DNA of 64,000 nt, from assembly GCA_043805435.1 (NCBI GenBank), contig JAZDHY010000022.1:176447-240446 (forward strand), given 5' to 3'. This document shows, in pieces, positions 39,442 through 47,694 of the stretch. The stretch comes from JAEXOD01 sp043805435 (lineage in GTDB: Bacteria > Bacteroidota > Ignavibacteria > Ignavibacteriales > Melioribacteraceae). The number at the start of each line of letters is the position of its first letter. Within the stretch, counting starts at the first letter, position 1. The position numbers were made by a program, and so were the translations under genes. The notes under the pieces are model-generated. The model saw only the letters and a list, made by a program, of their open reading frames with translations, ran no database searches and had not been told where the DNA came from.

Positions 39442-39657
39442 GACATTGTTTTTGTTAACAAAATGGCCATTCTTTTATTTTTACCCAAATTTTATTACGG
39501 TTTGTTTAAAAATTGCCAAATAACTGTTTTTCCAAACATCTTGTTATCTGTTTAGTATTAGTATATCTTAACCCTCTAGACATTTTTACAAAAAAACTAA
39601 TAAGTAGTTCCTAATGCAAATGCTATATTATTATTTTATAATAACTTAGCAAAAAAA

Positions 39658-39752
39658 GTGACGAAGTCAGGGCATTGCCTACGACTAATGAATATTACTA
39701 TTGAGGCCTCGTGGAGGACTTGCACCGCTTAGTTATTGTACATGCCGGGCAC
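39658..39752 (-). mobile_element. Probable group II intron 5' fragment
   Basis: Read on the minus strand it begins GTGCCCGGCATG, continues to CGGTGCAAGTCC, and ends with AGTCGTAGGCAATGCCC then TGACTTCGTCAC. These are the landmarks of domain I of bacterial group II introns (GUGYG..CCCGGCAUG, GGUGCAAGUCC, AGUCGUAAGGCAAAGCC). No domain V and no reverse-transcriptase frame follow, so only the 5' end is left. Confidence 0.5.
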
Positions 39753-39782
39753 AAAACGGTTTATAAACCGGACTTAATAAAT

Positions 39783-39850
39783 CGGCACTTGGTGTGAGCC
39801 AAACTGGATTTTGAGTACATGTTTAACTACCTTTTGGTAGTCGCGTCTAC
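39783..39850 (-). pseudogene. Partial, disrupted copy of tRNA-Leu(CAA)
   Basis: 34 bases (39,783-39,816) are identical to positions 40,202-40,235 of the intact tRNA-Leu: anticodon loop, 3' anticodon strand, variable arm and start of the T arm. A further identical 8-mer (gcgtctac, D-arm side) lies at 39,843-39,850, separated by 26 nt that are not in the real gene. T arm and acceptor are degenerate, so it cannot make a normal tRNA. Confidence 0.75.
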
Positions 39851-39856
39851 TTAATC

Positions 39857-40126
39857 CTAATATTTTGTTTTATTGATATTGTCAAATTCCAAAAGGATCT
39901 TATTCAAAAATCTTTTGCCCGAACTGCTTTTTAAATAAATCTCTCGCTGTCTAGCAAGAATACCATTTTCGGCTGTTTCTGTATAAAACAAATAGTACGG
40001 CGCGAATGCTTTTGTGGAATGATTAAACCCGGAGTTATGTCTTCTAATTCGATTTTCTAAATTTTCAGTTATTCCAACATAAATAAATTTATGTTTAATA
40101 CTTTTAATTGCATAAATAGTAAACAT
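39857..40126 (-). CDS. Stand-alone GIY-YIG endonuclease (UPF0213/URI-type)
   Basis: 89 residues making up a single GIY-YIG domain: IYAI (Tyr5), FIYVGIT (Tyr16, Gly18), ENRIRRHN (Arg26/29), and the metal-binding Glu62 in ARQREIYLKSS. Small proteins of this type (80-95 residues) are frequent in Bacteroidota and often lie beside tRNA or rRNA genes. Here it sits between the intact tRNA-Leu and a partial tRNA-Leu copy, pointing the same way, with a terminator separating it from the tRNA. That suggests it arrived by, or promotes, recombination at tRNA genes (inference). Confidence 0.85.
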   Translation of the reverse strand: MFTIYAIKSIKHKFIYVGITENLENRIRRHNSGFNHSTKAFAPYYLFYTETAENGILARQREIYLKSSSGKRFLNKILLEFDNINKTKY

Positions 40127-40153
40127 TTTTAGCCCTTTGTATATTTAAAATCA

Positions 40154-40179
40154 AAAAACCCTTTTTTCAAAGGGTTTTT
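40154..40179 (-). terminator. Rho-independent terminator after tRNA-Leu
   Basis: On the minus strand the stem ACCCTTT / AAAGGGT with a short loop is followed by TTTTTT. It lies directly 3' of the tRNA and before the GIY-YIG start. Confidence 0.8.
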
Positions 40180-40180
40180 G

Positions 40181-40266
40181 TACCGAAAGCCGGACTCGAA
40201 CCGGCACTTGGTGTGAGCCAAACTGGATTTTGAGTCCAGCGCGTCTACCAATTCCGCCATTTCGGC
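40181..40266 (-). tRNA. tRNA-Leu (anticodon CAA)
   Basis: 86 nt. Acceptor GCCGAAA pairs with TTTCGGT (G-U at the first pair). The D arm has GGCGGAATTGGTAGACGC. The anticodon stem CTGGA/TCCAG encloses the loop CTCAAAA, giving anticodon CAA. A long variable arm (TTTGGCTCACACCAAGT) marks class II, and the T arm is GCCGGTTCGAGTCCGGC. The discriminator is A. CCA is not encoded. Confidence 0.95.
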
Positions 40267-40406
40267 ATGACATAAAATTTAGAACTCAAACTTACTAAAC
40301 TTTTGCTAGTAATGCAAATACTTTATTTGCAAAATGTTAATTAATTGTACTTTAATCAAATTTATAATTATTTTACTTATTATTTAAATTTTTAATAGGC
40401 ATTGTT

Positions 40407-43400
40407 ATGTTTGTATCATTACGATCTTTTTATGTGTATCTTTTATTTATGAGTTGTTGTTCTTCAATTTTATACTCTCAGGTTGTTAAAATTAACGAAT
40501 TTATGGCTTCAAATTCAACAACAATTCAAGACCCCGATTATAACAGTTATGGCGATTGGATTGAGCTTTATAATAGTTCGACTAACGAATTTAACTTAAA
40601 AGACTGTTATATAACAGATGATAAAACCAATAACCAAAAATATAAATTTACAGATGATTTAATTATTCCTGCTAACGGTTATATTTTAATTTGGGCCGAT
40701 GATTATAATACCGGAGCACATGTAAACTTTAAGTTATCAGCTTCCGGCGAATATATTGGATTGTATGATCCTTCTTTAAATATTATTGATAGTTTAACAT
40801 TTTCGGTTCAGCAGCCAAATATTTCCTGCGGAAGATTTCCAGACGCCGCAAATGATTTTTATTTATTCAACCCGTCATCTCCCCTATCAACCAACTTGGA
40901 ATCCTCAATATTTAATAGACTGCCGGATCCTATATTTAGCTTGGAAAGCGGATTTTATACAGGTATGCCTGTTTTACAATTATCTTGTAGTGTTGAAGGT
41001 GCAAAAGTATATTATACTGTTGACGGTAATATTCCAAATGTTAATAGCACCGTATTTCAAAACGACCTGCATCTTGCTTCCACACTTGTTGTAAAAGCCG
41101 TTGCAATAAAAGAAGGATTTATTAAAAGCAAAGTTATAACTAATACATATTTTATTAATGAAACTTCGGATTTACCTATATTTTCAATTTCCACTAATCC
41201 CGATAACTTTTTTAGCGATACTTCAGGAATTTATGTAATTGGTACAAATGGAATTACGGCACTTTGCAGTACCGGCCCCCGTAACTGGAATCAGGATTGG
41301 GAACGGCCGATAACGATTGAATTTTTTGAACAAAATAAAGAAAGAGTTTTTAATGTTGAAACCGGTGTAAAAATTTATGGCGGTTGCACAAGGTTATATC
41401 CGCAAAAATCTTTAGCTTTTTATTTTAGAGACGAATACGGATATGGTAAACTTAATTATAGATTATTCCCGGATTTAAAAATTACGGAATATAACAATTT
41501 TACACTGCGTAGTTCAGGTCAGGATTGGTGGCGTACAATGTTTAGAGATGCTTTTGTGCATACACTTATTAGGCAAAATACAAATGTAGACGCCCAGGCA
41601 TACAGACCGACAGTGATGTTTTTAAATGGTGATTATTGGGGTATTCATAATTTACGCGAAAAATTGAACGAACATTACATAGAAGAACATTTTCAGGTAG
41701 CTGAAGACAATTTGGATTTGATTGAATATAGCAAAGGTATTACTGCAAATAATGGCGATAAAGTTGCTTACGATAATATGATAGCGTATTTTACAAATAA
41801 TAATTTAGCCGATGAGGCCAAGTATAATTATATTAATAGTATAGTTGATTTAGATGAATTTATAGATTATCAAATATGTCAAATTTATGGTGCTAATGCC
41901 GATTGGCCCGGCAGCAACACTAAATTATGGCATGCCCGCGATAATTCCGTTAAATGGCGCTTTATGATTTACGACATGGATTTTACTTTTGGCGGAAACG
42001 GAAACGGTCAATTTGATTCAAACACTCTTTTATTAGCAACCGATAGTATTTCAACTACTTATCCAAGTCCTACTTGGGCAACTTTAATGCTGCGAAAATT
42101 ATTAAAAAATACAAATTTTAGAAATGAATTTATTCAACGCTTTGCAGCTCGTATAAATACAACTTTTGAACCGTCATACGTAATAAGTGTTATTGACAGT
42201 ATTAAAGCTATGATTGAAAATGAAATGCCAAAACATAAGTTAAGATGGCCTCAGTCGGCTTCATATACAACAGGCTGGGATAACAATGTTGAAATAATGC
42301 GCGATTTTTCTGTTAAACGTCCGGATTTTATGCGTCAATTTTTAATGGAGTATTTTAATATAACCGGAACTTATAATTTAACTTTTAATATAAATAATGC
42401 ACAATGGGGTAATATATTTGTTCAAAACATTAATATTAAAGATAATTATGTTCAAACCCTTTTCAAAAATATACCTGTTAAAATAAAAGCAGTATCAATG
42501 CCGGGTTACAGATTTGTAAAATGGGAAGGTGCTTCCAATTCAACAGATAAAGAAATAACACTAAGTTTGGCCAACTCAAATAATATTTCTGCAATTTTTG
42601 AAGTAGATCAATTGTTAAATCAAAATATTGTAATAAATGAAATTAATTATAAATCATATAATTTGTTTGATACCGGTGATTGGGTAGAATTATATAATCC
42701 TCTTGAAACAGATGTTGATTTAAGCGGGTGGTTTATTACCGATTTAAGCGATAATACTTTTTTAATACCGGACGGAACAAAAATCAACAAAAAAGAATAT
42801 TTTGTTGTATGTCAAGACACCGTAAAATTTAAAGGTTTGTATAATAATTTTAACAAATTTACCGGTAGTTTTGTTTTTGGTTTAGGCAGCGACGAGGAAA
42901 AATTAACATTATCAAATAACTTAAATCAAACAGTTGATGAAGTACATTACAATATAAACGATAATTGGCAGTTAGTATCAGTATTTGCAGGCAAAACGCT
43001 TTCGTTAAAAAATCCTCAGTTTGATAACTCACTTCCTATAAATTGGACTTTGTCAAATGGTTATGGTACTCCCGGTTATTTAAATGATACATATACAAAA
43101 ATTGAATCGGGTAATGACATTATTCTTACCGATTTTTATTTGTATCAAAATTATCCCAATCCTTTTAATCCAACAACCACTATTAGATACAATTTACCTG
43201 CTTCGGGTAATGTTAAATTAGAAATATTTAATACATTAGGCCAAAGAATTATTTCAAACCAATTTGGAATGCAAAGTCCGGGAATTCACGAACATCAAAT
43301 AAATATGAATAATTTTAGCAGCGGAATGTATGTTTATTCTATTACAATTAATGATTTAATAAATAACAGAATAAATTCAAAATTTAATAAAATGATATTA

Positions 43401-43409
43401 ATAAAATAG
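40407..43409 (+). CDS. T9SS-exported CotH-type protein with two lamin-tail domains
   Basis: 1,000 residues. After the signal peptide (ending SSILYSQ) comes a lamin-tail domain (about 27-135: VKINEFMASNS, GDWIELYN, IPANGYILIWAD). Next is a chitobiase/FN3-like strand domain (about 175-250: AKVYYTVDGNIPN). A CotH protein-kinase-like domain follows (about 255-640) with VKIYGGCTRLYPQKSLAFYF, FRDAFVHTL, WGIHNLREK and the metal-site motif IYDMDFTFGG. A second lamin-tail domain (about 745-850: INEINYKSYN, GDWVELYNP) comes next, then a complete T9SS type A sorting tail from NYPNPFNPTTT (915) to KMILIK (1000). CotH phosphorylates extracellular proteins in Bacillus spores. This should be a cell-surface or released protein delivered by T9SS. 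It is followed 15 nt later by the U32 gene. Confidence 0.88.
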   Translation: MFVSLRSFYVYLLFMSCCSSILYSQVVKINEFMASNSTTIQDPDYNSYGDWIELYNSSTNEFNLKDCYITDDKTNNQKYKFTDDLIIPANGYILIWADDYNTGAHVNFKLSASGEYIGLYDPSLNIIDSLTFSVQQPNISCGRFPDAANDFYLFNPSSPLSTNLESSIFNRLPDPIFSLESGFYTGMPVLQLSCSVEGAKVYYTVDGNIPNVNSTVFQNDLHLASTLVVKAVAIKEGFIKSKVITNTYFINETSDLPIFSISTNPDNFFSDTSGIYVIGTNGITALCSTGPRNWNQDWERPITIEFFEQNKERVFNVETGVKIYGGCTRLYPQKSLAFYFRDEYGYGKLNYRLFPDLKITEYNNFTLRSSGQDWWRTMFRDAFVHTLIRQNTNVDAQAYRPTVMFLNGDYWGIHNLREKLNEHYIEEHFQVAEDNLDLIEYSKGITANNGDKVAYDNMIAYFTNNNLADEAKYNYINSIVDLDEFIDYQICQIYGANADWPGSNTKLWHARDNSVKWRFMIYDMDFTFGGNGNGQFDSNTLLLATDSISTTYPSPTWATLMLRKLLKNTNFRNEFIQRFAARINTTFEPSYVISVIDSIKAMIENEMPKHKLRWPQSASYTTGWDNNVEIMRDFSVKRPDFMRQFLMEYFNITGTYNLTFNINNAQWGNIFVQNINIKDNYVQTLFKNIPVKIKAVSMPGYRFVKWEGASNSTDKEITLSLANSNNISAIFEVDQLLNQNIVINEINYKSYNLFDTGDWVELYNPLETDVDLSGWFITDLSDNTFLIPDGTKINKKEYFVVCQDTVKFKGLYNNFNKFTGSFVFGLGSDEEKLTLSNNLNQTVDEVHYNINDNWQLVSVFAGKTLSLKNPQFDNSLPINWTLSNGYGTPGYLNDTYTKIESGNDIILTDFYLYQNYPNPFNPTTTIRYNLPASGNVKLEIFNTLGQRIISNQFGMQSPGIHEHQINMNNFSSGMYVYSITINDLINNRINSKFNKMILIK

Positions 43410-43424
43410 TTATTAGGTTTATAT

Positions 43425-45233
43425 TTGAATAAAATTGAATTATTAGCACCGGCAAAAGATTTACAAAGCGGAATAGCTGCAATTAATTGCGGTGCCGATG
43501 CTGTTTATATTGGCAGTCCAAAATTTGGGGCGCGTGTTTCGGCGGGTAATTCCATAGAAGATATAAAATCGCTTATACTTTATGCACATAAATTTTGGGC
43601 AAAAGTTTATGTAACGGTAAATACACTTTTTTATGATAATGAATTAGCCGAAGTAAAAGAGTTAATAACTGAATTATTTAATATAGGCGCAGATGCAGTA
43701 ATCTTTCAAGATATGGCAATTCTTGAAATGGATATTCCCCCCATTAGATTATTTGCATCTACACAAACCAATAATTACGATTTGGAAAGAATAAAATTTT
43801 TAGACAAAATAGGTATTGATAGAATAATTTTAGCCCGCGAATCATCACTTGATCAAATTAAAGAAATAAAAAACAATACTACTACTGAACTTGAATCTTT
43901 TGTTTTTGGTGCTTTATGCGTAAGTTTTAGTGGTTTGTGTTATTTAAGTCAGTCAATTTGCCAAAGAAGTGCAAACAGAGGTGCCTGTTCACAGCCATGC
44001 AGAATGGAATATTCGTTGGTTGACGATATGGGGAAAAAGATAGAAACTGATAAAAATTTACTTTCGTTGCACGACTTAAATCTTGTTAGCTATTTAGAAC
44101 CATTAATTTTAGCCGGTATTACATCATTTAAAATTGAAGGACGTTTAAAAGACATAACTTATGTAAAAAACATTACGGCCTATTTTAGAAAGCACATCGA
44201 TTTGGTTCTTTATAAATTAAAAAAACAAAAAACGTCGTCGGGTTATTCAATTGTTCCTTTTGAACCGGACCCTGAAAAAACATTTAATAGAGGATTTACC
44301 GATTATTACATCACAAAAAGAAAAAACAAAGTTGCTTCATTTAATACTCCAAAATCTTTAGGAAAAAGAATAGGCTCTGTTTTAAAATGCAATAATAAAC
44401 AAATTGTTATAAAAACCGATGAAGTTATTATTACCGGTGATGGATTATGTTATTTTGAAAACGATATATTAAAAGGTTTTTCCGTAAATAAATTATCCGG
44501 TAAAACAATATTTTTAGACGATAGCTTAAATATTAAATCAGGTACCGAAATATTTCGTAATCATGATCATCAATTTGAAGCCGAGTTAAAAAAGGCAAAA
44601 GTAATTCGTAAAATTAACATCAAAATAAATATTAAACAGAATGAGAATTTATTAATTTGTAATGTTACTGATGAAGACGGTATAAGTTTTAGCAAACCAT
44701 ACCAATTAGATAATGTAATAGCAAACGAACCTAAAAAAATGTTAGAAACTATTAAAACCCAATTCCAAAAAACTGGTGATACTATTTTTAATGTTTTATC
44801 CGTAAATATTGATGTGCATATCCCCTTTTATATACCTATAAGCAAATTAAATGAAATAAGACGCGATTTATTATTTTTGTTTGAGCAAAAAAGAATGGAT
44901 TTGTTTACAACAGAAACTTCAAAGTATAAAAAAAACAATCTGCCTTACCCAACTACTATAATAGATTATAAAGCAAATGTAATTAATAAATTATCAAATC
45001 AGTTTTATAAATCACATGGTGTTGAAACAATAAAATCCGGTTTTGAAATATCTAATGATAAAAATGTAGATTTAATGACTACTAAATATTGTATTAGATA
45101 CGAAATTGATGACTGCTTATTAAATAGCAAAATTAAATATAACACTCCTTTATATTTGGAAAACAACCAAAACAAATACGCCCTCCATTTTGACTGTAAA
45201 AACTGTTTGATGAAAATTAGGCAAAGTTTATAA
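43425..45233 (+). CDS. Peptidase U32 family protein (RlhA/TrhP-type RNA hydroxylation factor)
   Basis: 602 residues, probable TTG start at 43,425. It opens with IELLAPAKDLQSGIAAINCGADAVYIG, the U32 family start. It carries the cysteine cluster GALCVSFSGLCYLSQSICQ and RGACSQPCRMEY (Cys165, 172, 179, 188, 192), and TSFKIEGRLKD. The C-terminal extension ends in HFDCKNCLMKI. E. coli U32 members (RlhA, TrhP) are not proteases but install hydroxyl groups on 23S rRNA or tRNA; the length and extra C-terminal domain fit the longer RlhA-like group. Which RNA is the target is not decidable here. Confidence 0.85.
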   Translation: MNKIELLAPAKDLQSGIAAINCGADAVYIGSPKFGARVSAGNSIEDIKSLILYAHKFWAKVYVTVNTLFYDNELAEVKELITELFNIGADAVIFQDMAILEMDIPPIRLFASTQTNNYDLERIKFLDKIGIDRIILARESSLDQIKEIKNNTTTELESFVFGALCVSFSGLCYLSQSICQRSANRGACSQPCRMEYSLVDDMGKKIETDKNLLSLHDLNLVSYLEPLILAGITSFKIEGRLKDITYVKNITAYFRKHIDLVLYKLKKQKTSSGYSIVPFEPDPEKTFNRGFTDYYITKRKNKVASFNTPKSLGKRIGSVLKCNNKQIVIKTDEVIITGDGLCYFENDILKGFSVNKLSGKTIFLDDSLNIKSGTEIFRNHDHQFEAELKKAKVIRKINIKINIKQNENLLICNVTDEDGISFSKPYQLDNVIANEPKKMLETIKTQFQKTGDTIFNVLSVNIDVHIPFYIPISKLNEIRRDLLFLFEQKRMDLFTTETSKYKKNNLPYPTTIIDYKANVINKLSNQFYKSHGVETIKSGFEISNDKNVDLMTTKYCIRYEIDDCLLNSKIKYNTPLYLENNQNKYALHFDCKNCLMKIRQSL

Positions 45234-45263
45234 CCTCACTAAAAAATTTATATATAAAATCAG

Positions 45264-45309
45264 TTGACTTTCTCAAATTAGGTTACTATATTTCGTTATA
45301 TAACGAAAT
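45264..45309 (+). promoter_or_regulatory. Promoter with perfect 20-bp palindromic operator upstream of arsC
   Basis: TTGACT (45,264-45,269), a 17-nt spacer and TATATT (45,287-45,292) make a standard promoter. ATTTCGTTATATAACGAAAT (45,290-45,309) is a perfect inverted repeat covering the -10 end and the start of the transcript. This is the position expected for an ArsR-type repressor site before an arsenic operon. No arsR gene is present in the window. Confidence 0.6.
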
Positions 45310-45442
45310 GATGTTGCCAACGTTATATAAATCTTGACTAATAAATGATTACAGACATAAGTTGGTAATATAATAGAGTTTTTTTAATTGTAGCGCGAGA
45401 TTCATCTCGCCAGCATATTAACATTAAAGGAATTGATAAAAT

Positions 45443-45862
45443 ATGAATAAAAAAATATTAATATTATGTACCGGCAACTCGTGCCGCAGCCAAATGGCGG
45501 AAGGTTTTTTAAAGTCATTTGATTCAAATCTAATTGTCTATTCAGCCGGAACAAATCCGGCGTCAAAAGTTAATCCAAATACAATAATTGTTATGGATGA
45601 AGTTGGAATTGATTTAAGCAATAATTATCCTAAATCTGTTGATAAGTTTATTAGTGAATCATTTGATTATGTTATTACCGTATGCGATAACGCAAAAGAA
45701 ACATGCCCCATATTTTTTGGAAAAGTGGGCCAACAATTGCATATGGGTTTTGAAGACCCCGCCGATGCAGTTGGAACAACTGAAGAAGTGTTAAACACTT
45801 ATAGAAGAATAAGAGATGAAATAAAAGAAGGTTTTTATAAATTTTATTTAGAAAATAGTTAG
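45443..45862 (+). CDS. arsC: Thioredoxin-coupled arsenate reductase ArsC
   Basis: 139 residues of the low-molecular-weight phosphatase fold. The P-loop is CTGNSCRS with nucleophile Cys9 and Cys14; the redox pair Cys81/Cys88 is in TVCDNAKETCP; the acid is in FEDPAD (Asp105). These three cysteines define the thioredoxin-linked arsenate reductases. It reduces arsenate to arsenite for export. AAAGGAATTGAT precedes the ATG, and a palindromic promoter lies 130 nt upstream. Thioredoxin-like genes follow in the same cluster and could recycle it. Confidence 0.92.
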   Translation: MNKKILILCTGNSCRSQMAEGFLKSFDSNLIVYSAGTNPASKVNPNTIIVMDEVGIDLSNNYPKSVDKFISESFDYVITVCDNAKETCPIFFGKVGQQLHMGFEDPADAVGTTEEVLNTYRRIRDEIKEGFYKFYLENS

Positions 45863-45969
45863 ATAATAAACTACTAATTGTGGATTTATTCGCAGTGACT
45901 AATATTTGTAGCGCAAGATTTACAAACTGTGTTAAAACTGGCGAATTACCATGAATACAAGAAAAAGAA

Positions 45970-46200
45970 CATGTAACTCCGCTGGAGTTATGGAGATTGG
46001 TGGATGTGCGTGTGGTTACAAATATTGCACGGCTCTGCAGTGCTTTTGTGGAATAAATAAACGGTATCGCATTGTATTGTAATATGTTATATTTTGTTTT
46101 GTAATCCCGTAGGGATGACATGATTATAGCAAAAATAAAAAAACAACCATAAAAACCCCATCGGGGTGACATAATGTGTTACATCGAAATAGACGTTATA
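45970..46200 (+). repeat. Dispersed intergenic repeat, copy B (most complete)
   Basis: Modules in order: ctccgctggag (45,977), attggtgg, ggttacaaatattgcacggc, gcagtgcttttgtgg, aatatgttatattttg, aatcccgtagggatgacatg (from 46,102), attatagca, accccatcggggtgacat (from 46,155) and a final tcgaaataga-cgtta. Several modules are short palindromes. It fills the gap between arsC and the next gene; the reverse strand holds an open frame of 165 codons overlapping arsC that I regard as non-coding. Confidence 0.8.
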
Positions 46201-46345
46201 TTATATTATTCCACAATTTCAACACAGTCTCTTTATCTCGCCAGATTGTTTTATGTTATATAATTAATAAAAATTATTTTGGGTTTTGTCGTGATTTCGC
46301 AATTTTATAGAATAATAAATTTAGAATTAATTTTTTGGAGAAAAA

Positions 46346-46597
46346 ATGTTAAATATTAAAGTACTTGGTTCGGGATGTACAAATTGCAAAAATTTGGAAA
46401 ATATGTGCAAAGAAATAATTGCCGAAAATAAAATTGAAGCAACAGTAGAAAAAGTAACAGAGCTAAAAGATATCATGAGTTATGGAATAATGAGCACACC
46501 CGGTTTAGTAATAAACGAAAAAGTTGTTCATACAGGCAAATTGCCAACTAAAGCTACCCTTACACATTGGATTTATAATTCATTAGATGGACAATAA
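46346..46597 (+). CDS. Small thioredoxin-like protein (redox-active disulfide protein 2 type)
   Basis: 83 residues: a complete minimal thioredoxin fold with the active site GSGCTNCKNL (CTNC near residues 11-14) and the cis-proline region MSTPGLVINEKVV. GGAG lies 6 nt before the ATG. Proteins of this family accompany ArsP-type permeases and Acr3 in many bacteria; the cysteine pair may bind arsenite or metal, or pass electrons to ArsC. It precedes acr3 by 16 nt. Confidence 0.85.
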   Translation: MLNIKVLGSGCTNCKNLENMCKEIIAENKIEATVEKVTELKDIMSYGIMSTPGLVINEKVVHTGKLPTKATLTHWIYNSLDGQ

Positions 46598-46613
46598 TAT
46601 CAGGTAATTATAA

Positions 46614-47678
46614 ATGACACAGATTACGAAAAAACTATCGTTTTTAGACCGATATTTAACATTGTGGATATTTATGGCAATGTTTTTAGGCGTTTTTTCC
46701 GGTTATATGTTCCCCGGAATAGTAAATTTTTGGAATTTATTTCAATCAGGTACAACCAATATTCCAATTGCAATCGGTTTAATTTTAATGATGTATCCGC
46801 CTCTTGCAAAAGTAAAATATGAAGAACTTGGTGATGTGTTTAAAAATTACAAAATTTTAACTTTATCATTAATCCAAAACTGGGTTATTGGACCAATTTT
46901 AATGTTTTTACTTGCTATAATATTTTTATAGGGTTACCCTGAATATATGGCCGGTTTGATCTTAATAGGTTTAGCCAGATGTATTGCAATGGTTATTGTG
47001 TGGAATGACCTTGCAAAAGGTGATACTGAATATGCTGCCGGATTGGTTGCTTTTAACTCAATTTTTCAGGTTTTGTTTTTTTCTGTTTACGCTTATGTAT
47101 TTTTAACTATATTACCAAATTGGTTTGGGTTACAAGCGTTTAAGGTTGATATTACAATTGGGCAAATTGCCGAAAGTGTATTTATATATCTCGGTATTCC
47201 TTTTATTGCCGGAATGATAACCCGTTATGTTTTACTGAAATTAAAAAACAAACAATGGTATGAACAGAAGTTTATACCCAAAATTTCGCCTATAACACTT
47301 ATTGCATTATTATTTACAATATTTGTAATGTTTTCATTAAAAGGTGAAGCAATAGTTAAAATTCCTTTTGATGTAGTCAGGATAGCTATTCCGTTAGTAA
47401 TATATTTTGTGATCATGTTTTTTATATCATTTTATATGGGTAAAAAAATTGGTGCTAATTATTCTCAAACGGCTACTTTATCATTTACGGCGGCAAGTAA
47501 TAATTTTGAACTTGCGATTGCGGTTGCGGTGGCTGTTTTTACAATTAACAGCGGCGAGGCTTTTGCTGCTGTAATTGGGCCGCTTGTTGAAGTTCCGGTA
47601 TTAATTGGATTAGTTAATGTTTCGTTATGGTTAAAAAAGAAATATTTTTTTAATGACCAAAATAATGTAAAAAGTTAA
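46614..47678 (+). pseudogene. acr3: acr3 arsenite exporter interrupted by one in-frame TAG
   Basis: The frame encodes a full-length Acr3 (354 codons) except for TAG at 46,929-46,931 (codon 106). The first part opens with LSFLDRYLTLWIFMAMFLGV and includes SGTTNIPIAIGLILMMYPPLAKVKYEEL and LIQNWVIGP. The second continues without frame change as YPEYMAGLILIGLARCIAMV, IVWNDLAKGD, down to GPLVEVPVLIGLVN. In the family the interrupted spot reads FLRDYPEYM, so one AGG to TAG change explains it. Nothing else is damaged. Without readthrough, the Met at 46,947 would give a truncated protein lacking helices 1-3. A sequencing error is possible. Confidence 0.88.
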
Positions 47679-47694
47679 GTTAATGGATATATGA

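Noticed and set aside
39445..39657. Search for a complete group II intron (domain V, reverse transcriptase)
   Set aside because: No domain V-like hairpin and no coding frame were found beyond the 5' fragment.
45675..46172. 165-codon minus-strand frame
   Set aside because: Formed by the dispersed repeat and the antisense of the arsC 3' end; no signal, fold or ribosome site.
46947..47678. Second half of acr3 as an independent gene
   Set aside because: It has no ribosome site, starts in the middle of a conserved helix and is in the same frame as the first half.
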